From NCBI GenBank assembly GCA_017444345.1, contig JAFSWW010000041.1, positions 1 through 35,525 of the forward strand: DNA of 35,525 nucleotides. Reading direction: 5' to 3'. This document shows, one piece after another, positions 22,607-31,140 of the stretch. The translations under genes and the position numbers were made by a program. Source of the DNA: Synergistaceae bacterium (GTDB taxonomy: Bacteria > Synergistota > Synergistia > Synergistales > Aminobacteriaceae). The notes below the pieces were generated by a model that saw nothing but the letters and a program-made list of their open reading frames with translations, ran no database searches and was not told where the DNA came from. Numbering within the stretch: the first letter of the stretch is position 1; each line of letters opens with the position of its first letter.

Positions 22607-24670
22607 TTAACCTTTTGTAGAGTAGAACGAGGCAACATCAAGAATTAATGCAACATTGCCGTCGCCTAAAATAGTCCCGCCCGTTATTCCGTCAATTTTC
22701 GCTAAAAATCTTCCGAGCGATTTAATAACTATTTCCTGCTGGCCTATTAACTCACTGACTATGAAGCCGATTTTATTCTTGCCTATTTTTACCACTACGA
22801 CGGGATATTCGTATCTATCATGTTCGACACCCTCAGAGCCTAATATATCGCCTAAATCATTAAGTGATAATACTTCACCGCGTAATAAAGTCGTGGGCTC
22901 GCCGTGAACTGTCTTAATGTCTTCTTTGCGTACCATTATAGTTTCTTCGACATTTTCAAGAGAAATTGCATAAGTCTCGTTGCCTACTTTTATTAACAGT
23001 GAAAGAACTATAGCAAGCGTTAAAGGCAGTCTTATATAAACATGAGTCCCCTCGTTTTTCTTGCTGCTTAAATCAAATTGTCCGCCTAACTGCTCGACTT
23101 TAGTTTTTACGGCATCCATTCCGACTCCGCGCCCTGATAAGTCCGTTACTTGCTTGGCCATGCTGAAACCGGGAAGTAACACTAACTGCTGGGCTTCCTC
23201 GTCGCTCATTATTGCGGCTCTGTCATCTGTAATGATTCCTCGTTCAACGGCTTTTTTCTTGACTTTATCGGGATCAATTCCTGCGCCGTCGTCTGAGACT
23301 TCAATAACGACTCCGCTGCCTTCTTGATAAGCTGCAATTTTTAGTATACCTTTTTCAGGTTTGCCCAGTGCCTTGCGTTCGTCGGGGTGTTCGATTCCGT
23401 GATCCATTGAGTTACGAATCAAATGCACCATAGGATCGCCTATTTCGTCTATAACTGTTCTGTCTAATTCTGTGTCTTCGCCTTCGAGAACTAACTCAAC
23501 ATTTTTATTTAGAGTCTTGCATAAGTCCCTTATTAAGCGCGGGAATCTGTCAAATGTAAACGAGACGGGCACCATTCTTAATTTAGTAACGAGTTCCTGA
23601 ATATCGCCGGAAATTCGCCCTAATTGCGATAAAGTATCATCAAATTGTCTGAGTCTTGCTTCCTGAACGAGTCTCTCAATTCTTGCACGAGAAATAACAA
23701 GCTCGCCGACAAGATTCATTAATTTATCGAGACGGCCTATATCGACTCTGACAGTTTGACCGCTTTTCTTGATTGTCTCTTTACGGCCTGCGGGGGGCTG
23801 TGCTGCGGGCTGTGCAGGTGCCGGAGCTGGAATCGGGGCAGGTGCCGGGGCGGGTGCTTGTTCCTGTGCTGCGGGCTGTGTTTCTTGAACAGGTGCCGTG
23901 GCGGGTGCTGAACTTGCTTTGATTTCTTCAACATCTGCGCTCTTGACATCGCCTATTTTCTCAATTGCTGCTTTAACTTCTTCAGCGGGTGCGGGAGTAG
24001 CTACATAAATAGTAAAATCATACTCAAATTTTTCCTGCTCAAGTGCATCAGTGGGAGGCTCAGACTTGAAAATTTCGCCCATTTCTTCGAGCCTGTTTAC
24101 TACCATATAAGCGCGGGCAGCCTTCAATAAACAGCTTTCACTCAATGTAACATGAACACTAAAAGCGTTCTTGCCTTCAGAGTTAGCAGCTTTTACCCAT
24201 TCAGAGTCCTGTGATGACAAATTTGACCCGCCGGAATCTGCCGGACTCTCTTGTGTTGGAGCTTGAGCAGCAGGAGCAGGAGCCGGGCCCTCTCGTCTTA
24301 ATTCCTGAACCATTCCAGACACGTCTATATGCGAATCATTTCCGCCGCCTCTGATTGAGTCCGCCATTTCCTGCAAAGTATCAAGCCCCTGAAATAATAA
24401 ATTCATGTCGCCTTCAGTGAGTGGCCTTGTACCTTTTCTAGCTGCGTCGAGTCTGTCTTCCATTGCGTGGGTCAAGCCCATCATATTAGTAAATCCCATT
24501 GTGCCCGCCATGCCCTTAAGCGTGTGAGCTGCTCTGAAAATTTCATTAATTACGTCCATATCGACCATATTTTTTTCCAGAGCTAATAATAAATCATCTA
24601 ATTTTTGCACGTTATCGTCAGTCTCATCGAGAAATGCTCCGAGATACTGACTCATATCCATATCGGCCAA
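22607..24670 (-). CDS. cheA: Chemotaxis histidine kinase CheA
   Basis: A 687-residue CheA with all domains in order. P1 HPt has phosphorylated H49 in AAHTLKGMAG. A Pro/Ala linker lies at about 128-145, a P2-like CheY-docking region at about 165-250 and a second long Ala-Pro-Gln linker at 254-294. P3 dimerisation (about 300-365) is followed by the P4 ATPase with N box HLIRNSMDHGIEHP, G1 DDGAGI at 460-465 and G2 GRGVGMDAV near 513-521. P5 is the CheW-like regulatory domain from about 550. It phosphorylates CheY and CheB in response to receptors. The start is TTG at 24670 with AGGGGGAA eleven bases upstream; ATG 24661 is an alternative. cheB ends 18 bases before it. Confidence 0.96.
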   Translation of the reverse strand: MADMDMSQYLGAFLDETDDNVQKLDDLLLALEKNMVDMDVINEIFRAAHTLKGMAGTMGFTNMMGLTHAMEDRLDAARKGTRPLTEGDMNLLFQGLDTLQEMADSIRGGGNDSHIDVSGMVQELRREGPAPAPAAQAPTQESPADSGGSNLSSQDSEWVKAANSEGKNAFSVHVTLSESCLLKAARAYMVVNRLEEMGEIFKSEPPTDALEQEKFEYDFTIYVATPAPAEEVKAAIEKIGDVKSADVEEIKASSAPATAPVQETQPAAQEQAPAPAPAPIPAPAPAQPAAQPPAGRKETIKKSGQTVRVDIGRLDKLMNLVGELVISRARIERLVQEARLRQFDDTLSQLGRISGDIQELVTKLRMVPVSFTFDRFPRLIRDLCKTLNKNVELVLEGEDTELDRTVIDEIGDPMVHLIRNSMDHGIEHPDERKALGKPEKGILKIAAYQEGSGVVIEVSDDGAGIDPDKVKKKAVERGIITDDRAAIMSDEEAQQLVLLPGFSMAKQVTDLSGRGVGMDAVKTKVEQLGGQFDLSSKKNEGTHVYIRLPLTLAIVLSLLIKVGNETYAISLENVEETIMVRKEDIKTVHGEPTTLLRGEVLSLNDLGDILGSEGVEHDRYEYPVVVVKIGKNKIGFIVSELIGQQEIVIKSLGRFLAKIDGITGGTILGDGNVALILDVASFYSTKG

Positions 24671-24688
24671 GATAAAATTTTCCCCCTT

Positions 24689-25756
24689 CTAATTCTTCAC
24701 GAGTCTGACCATTGCATCGGGAATTTCATTAAGCGGCAGGACCTCGTCAACGATTCCAGCGTCAACAGCGGCCTTAGGCATTCCATAAACGACGCAAGTT
24801 TTTTGACTCTCGGCTATAACATAAGCACCTTTTCTGTGAAGTGCTATACCTCCATCCGTGCCGTCCCGTCCCATTCCTGTTAAAATCACGCATAAGACAT
24901 TGCCGCCGTATTCATCTGCAACACTCATAAACATTATATTAGCTGCGGGCTTGACTGACAAAACAGGCGGAGCGTCAGAGATTCCGCATACCATTGCACC
25001 ATTTCTGCGCTTGACTATTAAATGACTTCCACCGGGGGCAATTACTACACGGCCGGGCTTGAGAGTTAATCCGTCAAAACCTTCTAAGACTTCAAGCTGT
25101 GAAGACGAATTCAATCTATTTGCAAATGACGGTGTAAATTCTTTAGGCATATGCTGAGTAATTACAATAGGAACAGGAAAATTTTTAGGTAACTTGGGAA
25201 TCAATTCGCCTAAAGCCATAGGGCCGCCCGTTGAACTTGCAATCGCTACAATATCGCGCCTTCCTGTATGCATGGGAGGAGTCATCCGCCTGAATTCCGG
25301 AGCACGTACAGGAGATCCCCCGAAAAATCCCGCTTTAGTTCTGAGTCTTGCTGTACTCGCCGCAATGACCTTGTCAATTAATTCCTGCCCTACATCGCGA
25401 ATATTTAACGATATAGATCCTGAAGGTTTGCCTATGAAGTCAACACATCCGAGCGCAAGAGCCTTCATTGTTGTTTCTGCCCCTTCTTGAGTCATTGAAC
25501 TCACCATTATGACGGGGAGGGGATTAGTCTTCATTATTTCTTCGAGTGCCTGAAGCCCGCTCATGTTGGGCATTTCTACATCCATTGTTACAATATTTGG
25601 TCTGAGTAATTGAATTTGTTTAAGAGCGTCTTTACCGTCTTTGGCAGTACCTAAAACTTCAATTCTAGGATCAGATTTTAATATATCGCTGATAAATTGC
25701 CGCATTAAAGCACTGTCATCAACTACAAGAACTCTTATTTTGCCTGCTGGGGGCAT
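24689..25756 (-). CDS. cheB: Protein-glutamate methylesterase/deamidase CheB
   Basis: A 355-residue CheB. The receiver domain (1-120) has the acidic pair D13-D14, phosphoacceptor D59 in TMDVEMPNMSG and K110 in GKPSGS. A linker is followed by the methylesterase domain (about 165-355) with catalytic Ser in IASSTGGPMAL (174-175), H202 in TQHMPKEFT and D298 in LTGMGRDGTDG. It removes methyl groups from chemoreceptors when phosphorylated by CheA. No good ribosome site precedes the ATG at 25756. The only strong one (AAGGAGGTG) lies about 60 bases upstream before a 14-codon in-frame ORF that ends in TAA one codon before this ATG. Confidence 0.95.
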   Translation of the reverse strand: MPPAGKIRVLVVDDSALMRQFISDILKSDPRIEVLGTAKDGKDALKQIQLLRPNIVTMDVEMPNMSGLQALEEIMKTNPLPVIMVSSMTQEGAETTMKALALGCVDFIGKPSGSISLNIRDVGQELIDKVIAASTARLRTKAGFFGGSPVRAPEFRRMTPPMHTGRRDIVAIASSTGGPMALGELIPKLPKNFPVPIVITQHMPKEFTPSFANRLNSSSQLEVLEGFDGLTLKPGRVVIAPGGSHLIVKRRNGAMVCGISDAPPVLSVKPAANIMFMSVADEYGGNVLCVILTGMGRDGTDGGIALHRKGAYVIAESQKTCVVYGMPKAAVDAGIVDEVLPLNEIPDAMVRLVKN

Positions 25757-25759
25757 TCT

Positions 25760-25804
25760 TTAACTCTGCTGTCTGATAAAAATTTTCTTATTATATTTAT
25801 ACAT
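25760..25804 (-). CDS. Possible 14-codon leader ORF of cheB
   Basis: ATG at 25804, 14 codons (MYKYNKKIFIRQQS), TAA at 25762-25760, one codon before and in the same frame as the cheB ATG. AAGGAGGTG stands upstream, though 14 bases from the ATG, which is long. It may act as a coupled leader or be a former N-terminal extension of CheB closed by a stop. Confidence 0.3.
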   Translation of the reverse strand: MYKYNKKIFIRQQS

Positions 25805-25861
25805 GGCAGCAGATTGCACCTCCTTCCTGTAAAATATGCTAAATTTTTTAGATTCATAGTT

Positions 25862-25867
25862 ATTATA
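25862..25867 (-). promoter_or_regulatory. Candidate -10 box before cheB
   Basis: TATAAT on the - strand in the 154-bp gap between flhG and cheB, the longest gap inside the flagellar run. No convincing -35 is seen, and no FliA-type (TAAA-N15-GCCGATAA) promoter is visible. The rest of the gap is AT-rich. Confidence 0.3.
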
Positions 25868-25910
25868 GCTTTAAATTTATTTCTCGTATTTATTTCTTGC
25901 TATTTATTAT

Positions 25911-26885
25911 TTATTTATTATCAGAAAAAAGACTCTTAGTCAGCCGCTTGAAAAAGTCAATCACTCCTCCTGATTTTTCCGGTAATGCTTCACGTTTTAT
26001 ATTAGCTCCCTCACAGAACCGCAATAATTCGCCCGATAAATTTCTGATGCATATACTGGCAGGCGATTCAGGATCTGACCTGTAAAAAATTTTCCAGTTT
26101 TTGACTGATTGCTCGATAGCTTTATCTTTCAAGACACAGCCTAAATAAATCGGAGCATTCCCTAAAAATTGCATTGATGCGAGTCTGATTCTCTCTGCGA
26201 CCTCTTGAGCTTCCATTGTGCTATTTGCCATGTTGACAATTAACATAAGCCCCGATGCTGCATTTTCCGGGCCGTCCCATGCTGTTGCGCCTAAAGATTT
26301 TATTACACCGTAAGCATCTCTCACACTCGTCGGCTCAGGAGTAGTAACTAATAAAGTTATCTCCGACGCATAAGCAAATGACAACACACCTTTATGAATC
26401 CCCGCGCCCGCGTCCATGATTAAATAATCGGCGATTTCGTCAAGCCCTGACAATGACGCAAATAATCTTTCCATAGCAAAATCATCAAGATCGGCTATTT
26501 CTTTCAAGCCAGTACCGCCGGGAAGTAAAGCAACACTTCCATGTTTGTGCATAGCTCTTTCTGAAGGCCTGAAATGTACTAGAATCTCGTTCAAGTTCCG
26601 CGAGCCTTCTATTAAATGCGCAATATTATATCTAGCATTAGTAACTCCGCACAAAATATCTAAATTTGCCATGCCTAAATCAGCGTCAATTAATACGACT
26701 CTCTTCCCGAAATCTGCCAAAGCAAACGATAACGCCGCAGATATATTACTCTTCCCGACTCCTCCCTTACCGCTCAAAACTGAAATTGTGTGTAAACGCT
26801 GCGGAATTCTTGTTCTCTCTCGATTATCTAATACCATTCGCCTCAAATCCCCCGCCTGATCTGGATTATAATTATTTCTAGGCAT
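25911..26885 (-). CDS. flhG: Flagellar number/placement ATPase FlhG
   Basis: A 324-residue MinD/ParA-type ATPase. The deviant Walker A is KGGVGKSNISAALSFAL (starting at K40), followed by VVLIDADLGMANLDILCG and YLIMDAGAGI for the switch regions, and a C-terminal amphipathic stretch (GGVIDFFKRLTKSLF) expected to act as a membrane-targeting helix. The short basic N-terminus (residues 1-30) fits the FlhF-activating DQAxxLR element of FlhG (here DQAGDLRRMV). It controls flagellar number together with FlhF, encoded six bases upstream. Confidence 0.95.
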   Translation of the reverse strand: MPRNNYNPDQAGDLRRMVLDNRERTRIPQRLHTISVLSGKGGVGKSNISAALSFALADFGKRVVLIDADLGMANLDILCGVTNARYNIAHLIEGSRNLNEILVHFRPSERAMHKHGSVALLPGGTGLKEIADLDDFAMERLFASLSGLDEIADYLIMDAGAGIHKGVLSFAYASEITLLVTTPEPTSVRDAYGVIKSLGATAWDGPENAASGLMLIVNMANSTMEAQEVAERIRLASMQFLGNAPIYLGCVLKDKAIEQSVKNWKIFYRSDPESPASICIRNLSGELLRFCEGANIKREALPEKSGGVIDFFKRLTKSLFSDNK

Positions 26886-26891
26886 TGCAAA

Positions 26892-28388
26892 TTAACCCCG
26901 TTTCCTCTCTTCTTCGGACTTCATGAGGAAATCGGCGATTCTTGTGCCTGAAGCAGTCTCTATATCTTTTGGAACGTTTTGTCCCACCGTCAAAAATGAA
27001 ACCGGACAGCCCATAACCTGCTGAATATTAAATATTGAGCCGTAACTCACAGTCTCATCAAGTTTTGTAAATAACAAATGCGACACGGGAATATTTGGAA
27101 TATGTTCTACAACGTCAAGCATATCTTTATATTTCATGTTAGCTGACAATACCAAATGCACAGCATCAGGAGCGAACGAATTATATAAATTCTCGAATAG
27201 TTCCATGTTTTTCTTGTCGCGCTGTGAACGCCCCGCAGTGTCTAACAAAATAATATCCGAGTTCTCATGCTGATTCACTATATTTTGAATCGTTGCTATA
27301 TCGAATATTATTTCAATGGGAACGCCTAAAATTTTCGCATAAGTCTTTAACTGCTCGACAGCTGCTATTCTGTATGTATCACTAGTTAATAATAAAACTC
27401 GTTTATGTTCCCATAATGCTTTAATTGCTGCAAGTTTTGCTATAGTCGTAGTCTTGCCGACTCCGGTCGGACCGAGTAGCATAACTTTACGACCCCCCGC
27501 AGCGTCCCCGCCGTTATCGCCTGAGCATTCAATTTGTGTAGCAAGCCACTTGGTGAACGGCAATTTTTTATTTTTTTCTTTACGAGCCATAACTCCATAA
27601 TCACCGAGCAATTTTCTTATATATTTCTCGTCAACTTCAGACGAACGCAAACGGCCCTCAATTCCTGAGTCTTCACCTGTAAATTGAGGCATTCCGGCTT
27701 GAAAATTAGCTTTCTGGGCTTGAGCTTGAGCAGCGACTCCGGTTTCAACGGCTGAAATTCTCTGCAATAATAAATCTATTCTATCAGCGAGCGCTCCGAC
27801 TTGATTCTTGAGTGCTTGAGCGTCGTTATTATTTATTGCGGGCTGGGCTGGCTGATTCATAACCGGCGGCATTACTGGCTGAATTTGAGGCGGCGGAGTT
27901 ACTGGTGCGGGTCTTGTCGTGAGTCCGTATGCATTTCTGAGTCCTTCAGGTGAAATTTTTACATTATCAGAAGGCAGCCTATAACCTTCTTCACCGAGTG
28001 AAATTGTATTATCCTGCAAATTATTTGCGGGCGTTGATGATATATTTTGACTCGGAGGGCTTGAAAGTTGACCGCTTGAAGATTTTTCTTTGAGTTCCAT
28101 TAACTTTTGGAAGGCTATTAAATTCTCTCGTCTTGTGTCCTCGTCCATTGTAGAAATAGGCGAATTATTTGCGGGAGTCCTAGTTTTTGGCTGCGGCTTA
28201 GGTGAGTCATCTTCAAGAATTCCGGCTGTAACCTTCAAAACTGAACGCTGAAAGAATCCTAATACTCCGCCTTCTTTTATCATTTGAGTCGACAAAATAA
28301 CAGCGTCCCGGCCAAGTCGTTCGGCTGCTAGTCTGAGTGCTTCTGCGTCGTCTTTTGCTGTAAATGTAATTTGATTAGTAACTCTCAT
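26892..28388 (-). CDS. flhF: Flagellar biosynthesis GTPase FlhF
   Basis: A 498-residue SRP-family GTPase that recruits early flagellar components to the cell pole. An N-terminal B domain (1-60, including DAEALRLAAERLGRDAVILS) is followed by a long low-complexity linker rich in Pro, Asn and Gln (about 60-235), then the N and G domains. G1 is LGPTGVGKTTTIAKLAA (306-313 for the P-loop), SDTYRIAAVEQLKTYA forms the insertion box and LLDTAGRSQRD is G3. LFTKLDETVSYG contains the guanine-specificity motif TKLD. The ATG lies four bases after the flhA stop, with only a weak ribosome site, so coupling is likely. Confidence 0.95.
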   Translation of the reverse strand: MRVTNQITFTAKDDAEALRLAAERLGRDAVILSTQMIKEGGVLGFFQRSVLKVTAGILEDDSPKPQPKTRTPANNSPISTMDEDTRRENLIAFQKLMELKEKSSSGQLSSPPSQNISSTPANNLQDNTISLGEEGYRLPSDNVKISPEGLRNAYGLTTRPAPVTPPPQIQPVMPPVMNQPAQPAINNNDAQALKNQVGALADRIDLLLQRISAVETGVAAQAQAQKANFQAGMPQFTGEDSGIEGRLRSSEVDEKYIRKLLGDYGVMARKEKNKKLPFTKWLATQIECSGDNGGDAAGGRKVMLLGPTGVGKTTTIAKLAAIKALWEHKRVLLLTSDTYRIAAVEQLKTYAKILGVPIEIIFDIATIQNIVNQHENSDIILLDTAGRSQRDKKNMELFENLYNSFAPDAVHLVLSANMKYKDMLDVVEHIPNIPVSHLLFTKLDETVSYGSIFNIQQVMGCPVSFLTVGQNVPKDIETASGTRIADFLMKSEEERKRG

Positions 28389-28392
28389 TTAT

Positions 28393-30555
28393 TTATTCTA
28401 CCATTCCTACTGTTTTAACTTGAATCCCGCGTGTTATCTCATTATATGACACAACGAAAATATTTGTTATAGAGCCTTCTATTAATCTACGCACGATTAA
28501 TCTTACATCAGGGTGAACGAGTAAAACAGGAGGCAAATTTTTAACGATCATTTCTTCCATAGCGCGGGAGATTGCGTTAATCATCTTCTGAACTTCGCGG
28601 GGATCTAAATTTAATTGCCAGCCTCGAGTCAAATCGCCGTCGACTCCTGCCATAATTTTCTGTTCCCAGTTCGGTGAAAGAGTCGCAGCCGTAATAATTC
28701 CGTCCGGCCCCTGAATCTTAAGAGAAATCAAGCGCGATAAAGCCTCTCTTGCCCGTTCAGTCAAGAAATCTACACTTCTTGACATTTTGCCGTAATCCGC
28801 GAGTGCCTCAAAAATTGTAACGAGATCTCTAATCGGAATCTGTTCACGTATTAAATTCTGCAAAACTTTCTGAATCTCACCGAGTGAAAGCGACGCTAAT
28901 AATTCACTGACTACGGCGGGGGCTGTTTCTTTTACCATGTCCGTTAATTTCTGGACTTCCTGACGAGTTAATAACTCAGCTCCATTTTTGCGTATAACTT
29001 CCGATAAATGAGTCGCGAGTACGCTGGGAGCGTCAACAACTGTATATCCCATAGCTTCGGCCTTGTCGCGTAAATCCGGAGAAATCCATAAAGCAGGGAG
29101 TCCAAATGCCGGCTCTTTGGTGGGAACTCCTATTAAATCCTCTTCAGCTCCGCCAGTGTTCATAGCTAAATAATGATCCGGCAGTAATTCACCGCGCCCG
29201 GCTTCAGCACCCTTTACACGCAAAATATACTCTGTAGGCTTAATTTGAATATTATCGCGAATTCTTATCGGAGGCACGACGATTCCCATTTCTAGGGCCA
29301 TTTGCTTGCGTATTGTGCCTATTCTGTCTAACATGTCGCCGCCCTGTGCAGGGTCAATCAGGGGGATAATTGCGTAACCTATTTCGGCCTCCATAGGTTC
29401 AACTGTCAATAATTTCATTACGTCTTCAGGAGAAACAGGTTCAGATTTTGCGCCCTCTTCAGTTCCTGCTGTTGTTGTTGCTGCTGCTCCTGATTGCGGG
29501 GCTGTTCCGGGTTGAGCTGGAGTCTTTGCTGCCTGCTCTTCTGCCTCGATAGTCTGTAAACTTGCTTCACGACTCACTGTGTAGCCAAGAAAAGCCATTA
29601 ACACAGCCAGAGTCAAAAATGGAATTGTAGGAAGTCCCGGCAAAAGTCCCATGCATAATAACATACCTGACGAAATATATAACGGTCTCGGATAACGAGT
29701 AAACGAATTCACAAGATCGGGGCCGAGTTCAGAAGACGCAGCCGCGCGGGTAACAATAACGCCCATTGCCGTAGACATCAATAACGCCGGAATTTGTCCG
29801 ACAAGTCCGTCGCCCACTGTGAGCAGACTATAACGAGATGCAGCATCTCCGGCACTCATTCCCCGCATGAAAATCCCGATTGATAAACCGCCGATTATAT
29901 TTATAGTAGTAATTATGAGTCCTGCTATAGCGTCGCCCTTAACAAATTTTGAAGCACCGTCCATAGCTCCGTAAAAGTCAGCTTCTTTCTGAATGTCCTG
30001 CCGTCTTTGTTTTGCGCCCTGCTCGTCGATTAATCCCGAATTTAAATCAGCGTCGATTGACATTTGTTTGCCGGGCATGGCGTCAAGTGTAAATCTCGCT
30101 GCAACTTCCGCGACTCTCTCTGCGCCCTTAGTGATTACTAACATTTGAATAATTACCAGAATCAAGAACATTATAATCCCGACTACATAATTGCCGCCGA
30201 CGACAAAATTTCCGAAAGCGTTTATTAACTCGCCGGCGTTCCCGTAAAGTAAAATTAATCTCGTTGTTGAGACATTCAGCGATAATCTAAACAAAGTCGA
30301 AATCAATAACAAAGTCGGAAATATCGACAAATCTAATGCGCGCTTGACATAAAATGTAACTAAAAGAGTAACGACTCCAAGCGTTATATTCATTGCAAGC
30401 AGCATATCTATCAGCCATGTCGGTAAGGGCACGACCATCATTATAATAATGAGTACCATTAACAAAGCCACGCCAATATCGGAATAGCTTTGAACTTTTT
30501 TGCGAATCTCAGAAACTCCTGCGATTCCAGCGGCCTCTGCCAATGTGCAACTCAT
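28393..30555 (-). CDS. flhA: Flagellar type III export gate protein FlhA
   Basis: A 720-residue FlhA. Residues 25-330 contain about eight membrane helices and the conserved cytoplasmic FHIPEP region with RVAEVAARFTLDAMPGKQMS and IDADLNSGLIDEQGAKQRRQ. Residues 345-375 are an Ala/Thr/Gly-rich linker, and residues 380-720 form the cytosolic nonamer-forming domain with YIIPLIDP-like and VLVHPDVRLIVRRLIEG motifs. It is the central export gate component that receives chaperone-substrate complexes. It is the first gene of the leftward run. A TATAAT at 30580-30575 stands shortly upstream but has no good -35. The ATG is preceded only by ACGGGG. Confidence 0.96.
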   Translation of the reverse strand: MSCTLAEAAGIAGVSEIRKKVQSYSDIGVALLMVLIIIMMVVPLPTWLIDMLLAMNITLGVVTLLVTFYVKRALDLSIFPTLLLISTLFRLSLNVSTTRLILLYGNAGELINAFGNFVVGGNYVVGIIMFLILVIIQMLVITKGAERVAEVAARFTLDAMPGKQMSIDADLNSGLIDEQGAKQRRQDIQKEADFYGAMDGASKFVKGDAIAGLIITTINIIGGLSIGIFMRGMSAGDAASRYSLLTVGDGLVGQIPALLMSTAMGVIVTRAAASSELGPDLVNSFTRYPRPLYISSGMLLCMGLLPGLPTIPFLTLAVLMAFLGYTVSREASLQTIEAEEQAAKTPAQPGTAPQSGAAATTTAGTEEGAKSEPVSPEDVMKLLTVEPMEAEIGYAIIPLIDPAQGGDMLDRIGTIRKQMALEMGIVVPPIRIRDNIQIKPTEYILRVKGAEAGRGELLPDHYLAMNTGGAEEDLIGVPTKEPAFGLPALWISPDLRDKAEAMGYTVVDAPSVLATHLSEVIRKNGAELLTRQEVQKLTDMVKETAPAVVSELLASLSLGEIQKVLQNLIREQIPIRDLVTIFEALADYGKMSRSVDFLTERAREALSRLISLKIQGPDGIITAATLSPNWEQKIMAGVDGDLTRGWQLNLDPREVQKMINAISRAMEEMIVKNLPPVLLVHPDVRLIVRRLIEGSITNIFVVSYNEITRGIQVKTVGMVE

Positions 30556-30659
30556 CCCCGTTCTATTTATATAAATTATATAAACTGGATAAAAATTTTT
30601 GATTTATTTTACACGAAAACAGGCAAAACAGAAAATATATTAGTGAGTGAATGCGTCAA

Positions 30660-30780
30660 GAAATAAACGAGTCAAAAAATTTGCGAGTCAATAAAAATTT
30701 TATGTTAATGATTCGCGCAAAATATTTATAACGAGTCTAAAAATTTGCGGGTTCGAGATAAAAATTTTCGTGAAAGAGCC
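30660..30780 (+). repeat. Degenerate AT-rich direct repeats upstream of flhA
   Basis: Two related blocks of 35-45 bp, at about 30667-30702 and 30732-30772, each consist of CGAGTCnAAAAATTTGCG(A/G)GT followed by AAAAATTTT. They lie in the 30556-31024 intergenic region, which also holds leader repeat copy B and the methyltransferase promoter. No gene is seen in this region. Confidence 0.5.
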
Positions 30781-30800
30781 GCGCATTCCCGGTAAAAAAT

Positions 30801-30908
30801 TTGTGTTGAAAAATTGCAGAATAACAAAAATTTTTAGCTTTGTGAGTCATTGCTGTTACTAAGAAAATTTCATATTTTTGTAGCTGTAAATGTAGCTGTA
30901 AAATTTGT
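30801..30908 (+). repeat. Interspersed leader repeat, copy B
   Basis: The second copy of the element at 21-126, in the same orientation. It carries the same tandem 12-mer TGTAGCTGTAAA x2 at 30879-30902 and the A-run/T-run palindrome upstream. The shared 10-mer CATGAAAGGA follows at 30998-31007. Confidence 0.7.
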
Positions 30909-30953
30909 ATCTTTGCTAAAATATTTCTTAAGATTTCACATGAATTATAGCAC

Positions 30954-30983
30954 TTGAATATATAATAATTTTTCCTGTATAAT
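30954..30983 (+). promoter_or_regulatory. Sigma-70 promoter upstream of the methyltransferase
   Basis: TTGAAT (30954-30959), 18 bp, consensus TATAAT (30978-30983). Transcription would start near 30990, about 35 bases before the ATG at 31025 and ahead of the heptad repeats, so the repeats would be transcribed and could control reading frame. Confidence 0.6.
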
Positions 30984-31010
30984 CACTAAAAAATTTACAT
31001 GAAAGGACTC

Positions 31011-31038
31011 TTGACAAAATAAAAATGGCCGCAATAAT
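31011..31038 (+). promoter_or_regulatory. TTGACA-N16-AATAAT element abutting the heptads
   Basis: TTGACA (31011-31016), 16 bp, AATAAT (31033-31038), then the heptads directly. It aligns with the element at 18651-18622 on the other strand: both have TTGACAAA, an internal AATG and (C/A)ATAAT. It could be a second promoter or simply the conserved leader containing the ATG at 31025. Confidence 0.45.
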
Positions 31039-31059
31039 TGACTCAGGACTCAGGACTCA
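31039..31059 (+). repeat. Heptanucleotide tandem repeat (T/G)GACTCA x3
   Basis: Units TGACTCA, GGACTCA, GGACTCA lie between the ATG at 31025 and the methyltransferase ORF. From 31025 to the in-frame Met at 31141 is 116 bases, remainder 2 modulo 3. Adding one 7-bp unit (123) or deleting two (102) restores the frame. Confidence 0.85.
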
Positions 31060-31140
31060 AACTATCTTAATATAAAATTTGAAGATTTTCAGCGCGAATA
31101 TTTAGATGAGATTCACGAAGTAGTTTCTCTCTACTCACAA

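Noticed and set aside
23737-23949. His/Pro-rich 70-codon ORF on the - strand
   Set aside because: Out-of-frame reading of the Ala-Pro linker of CheA.
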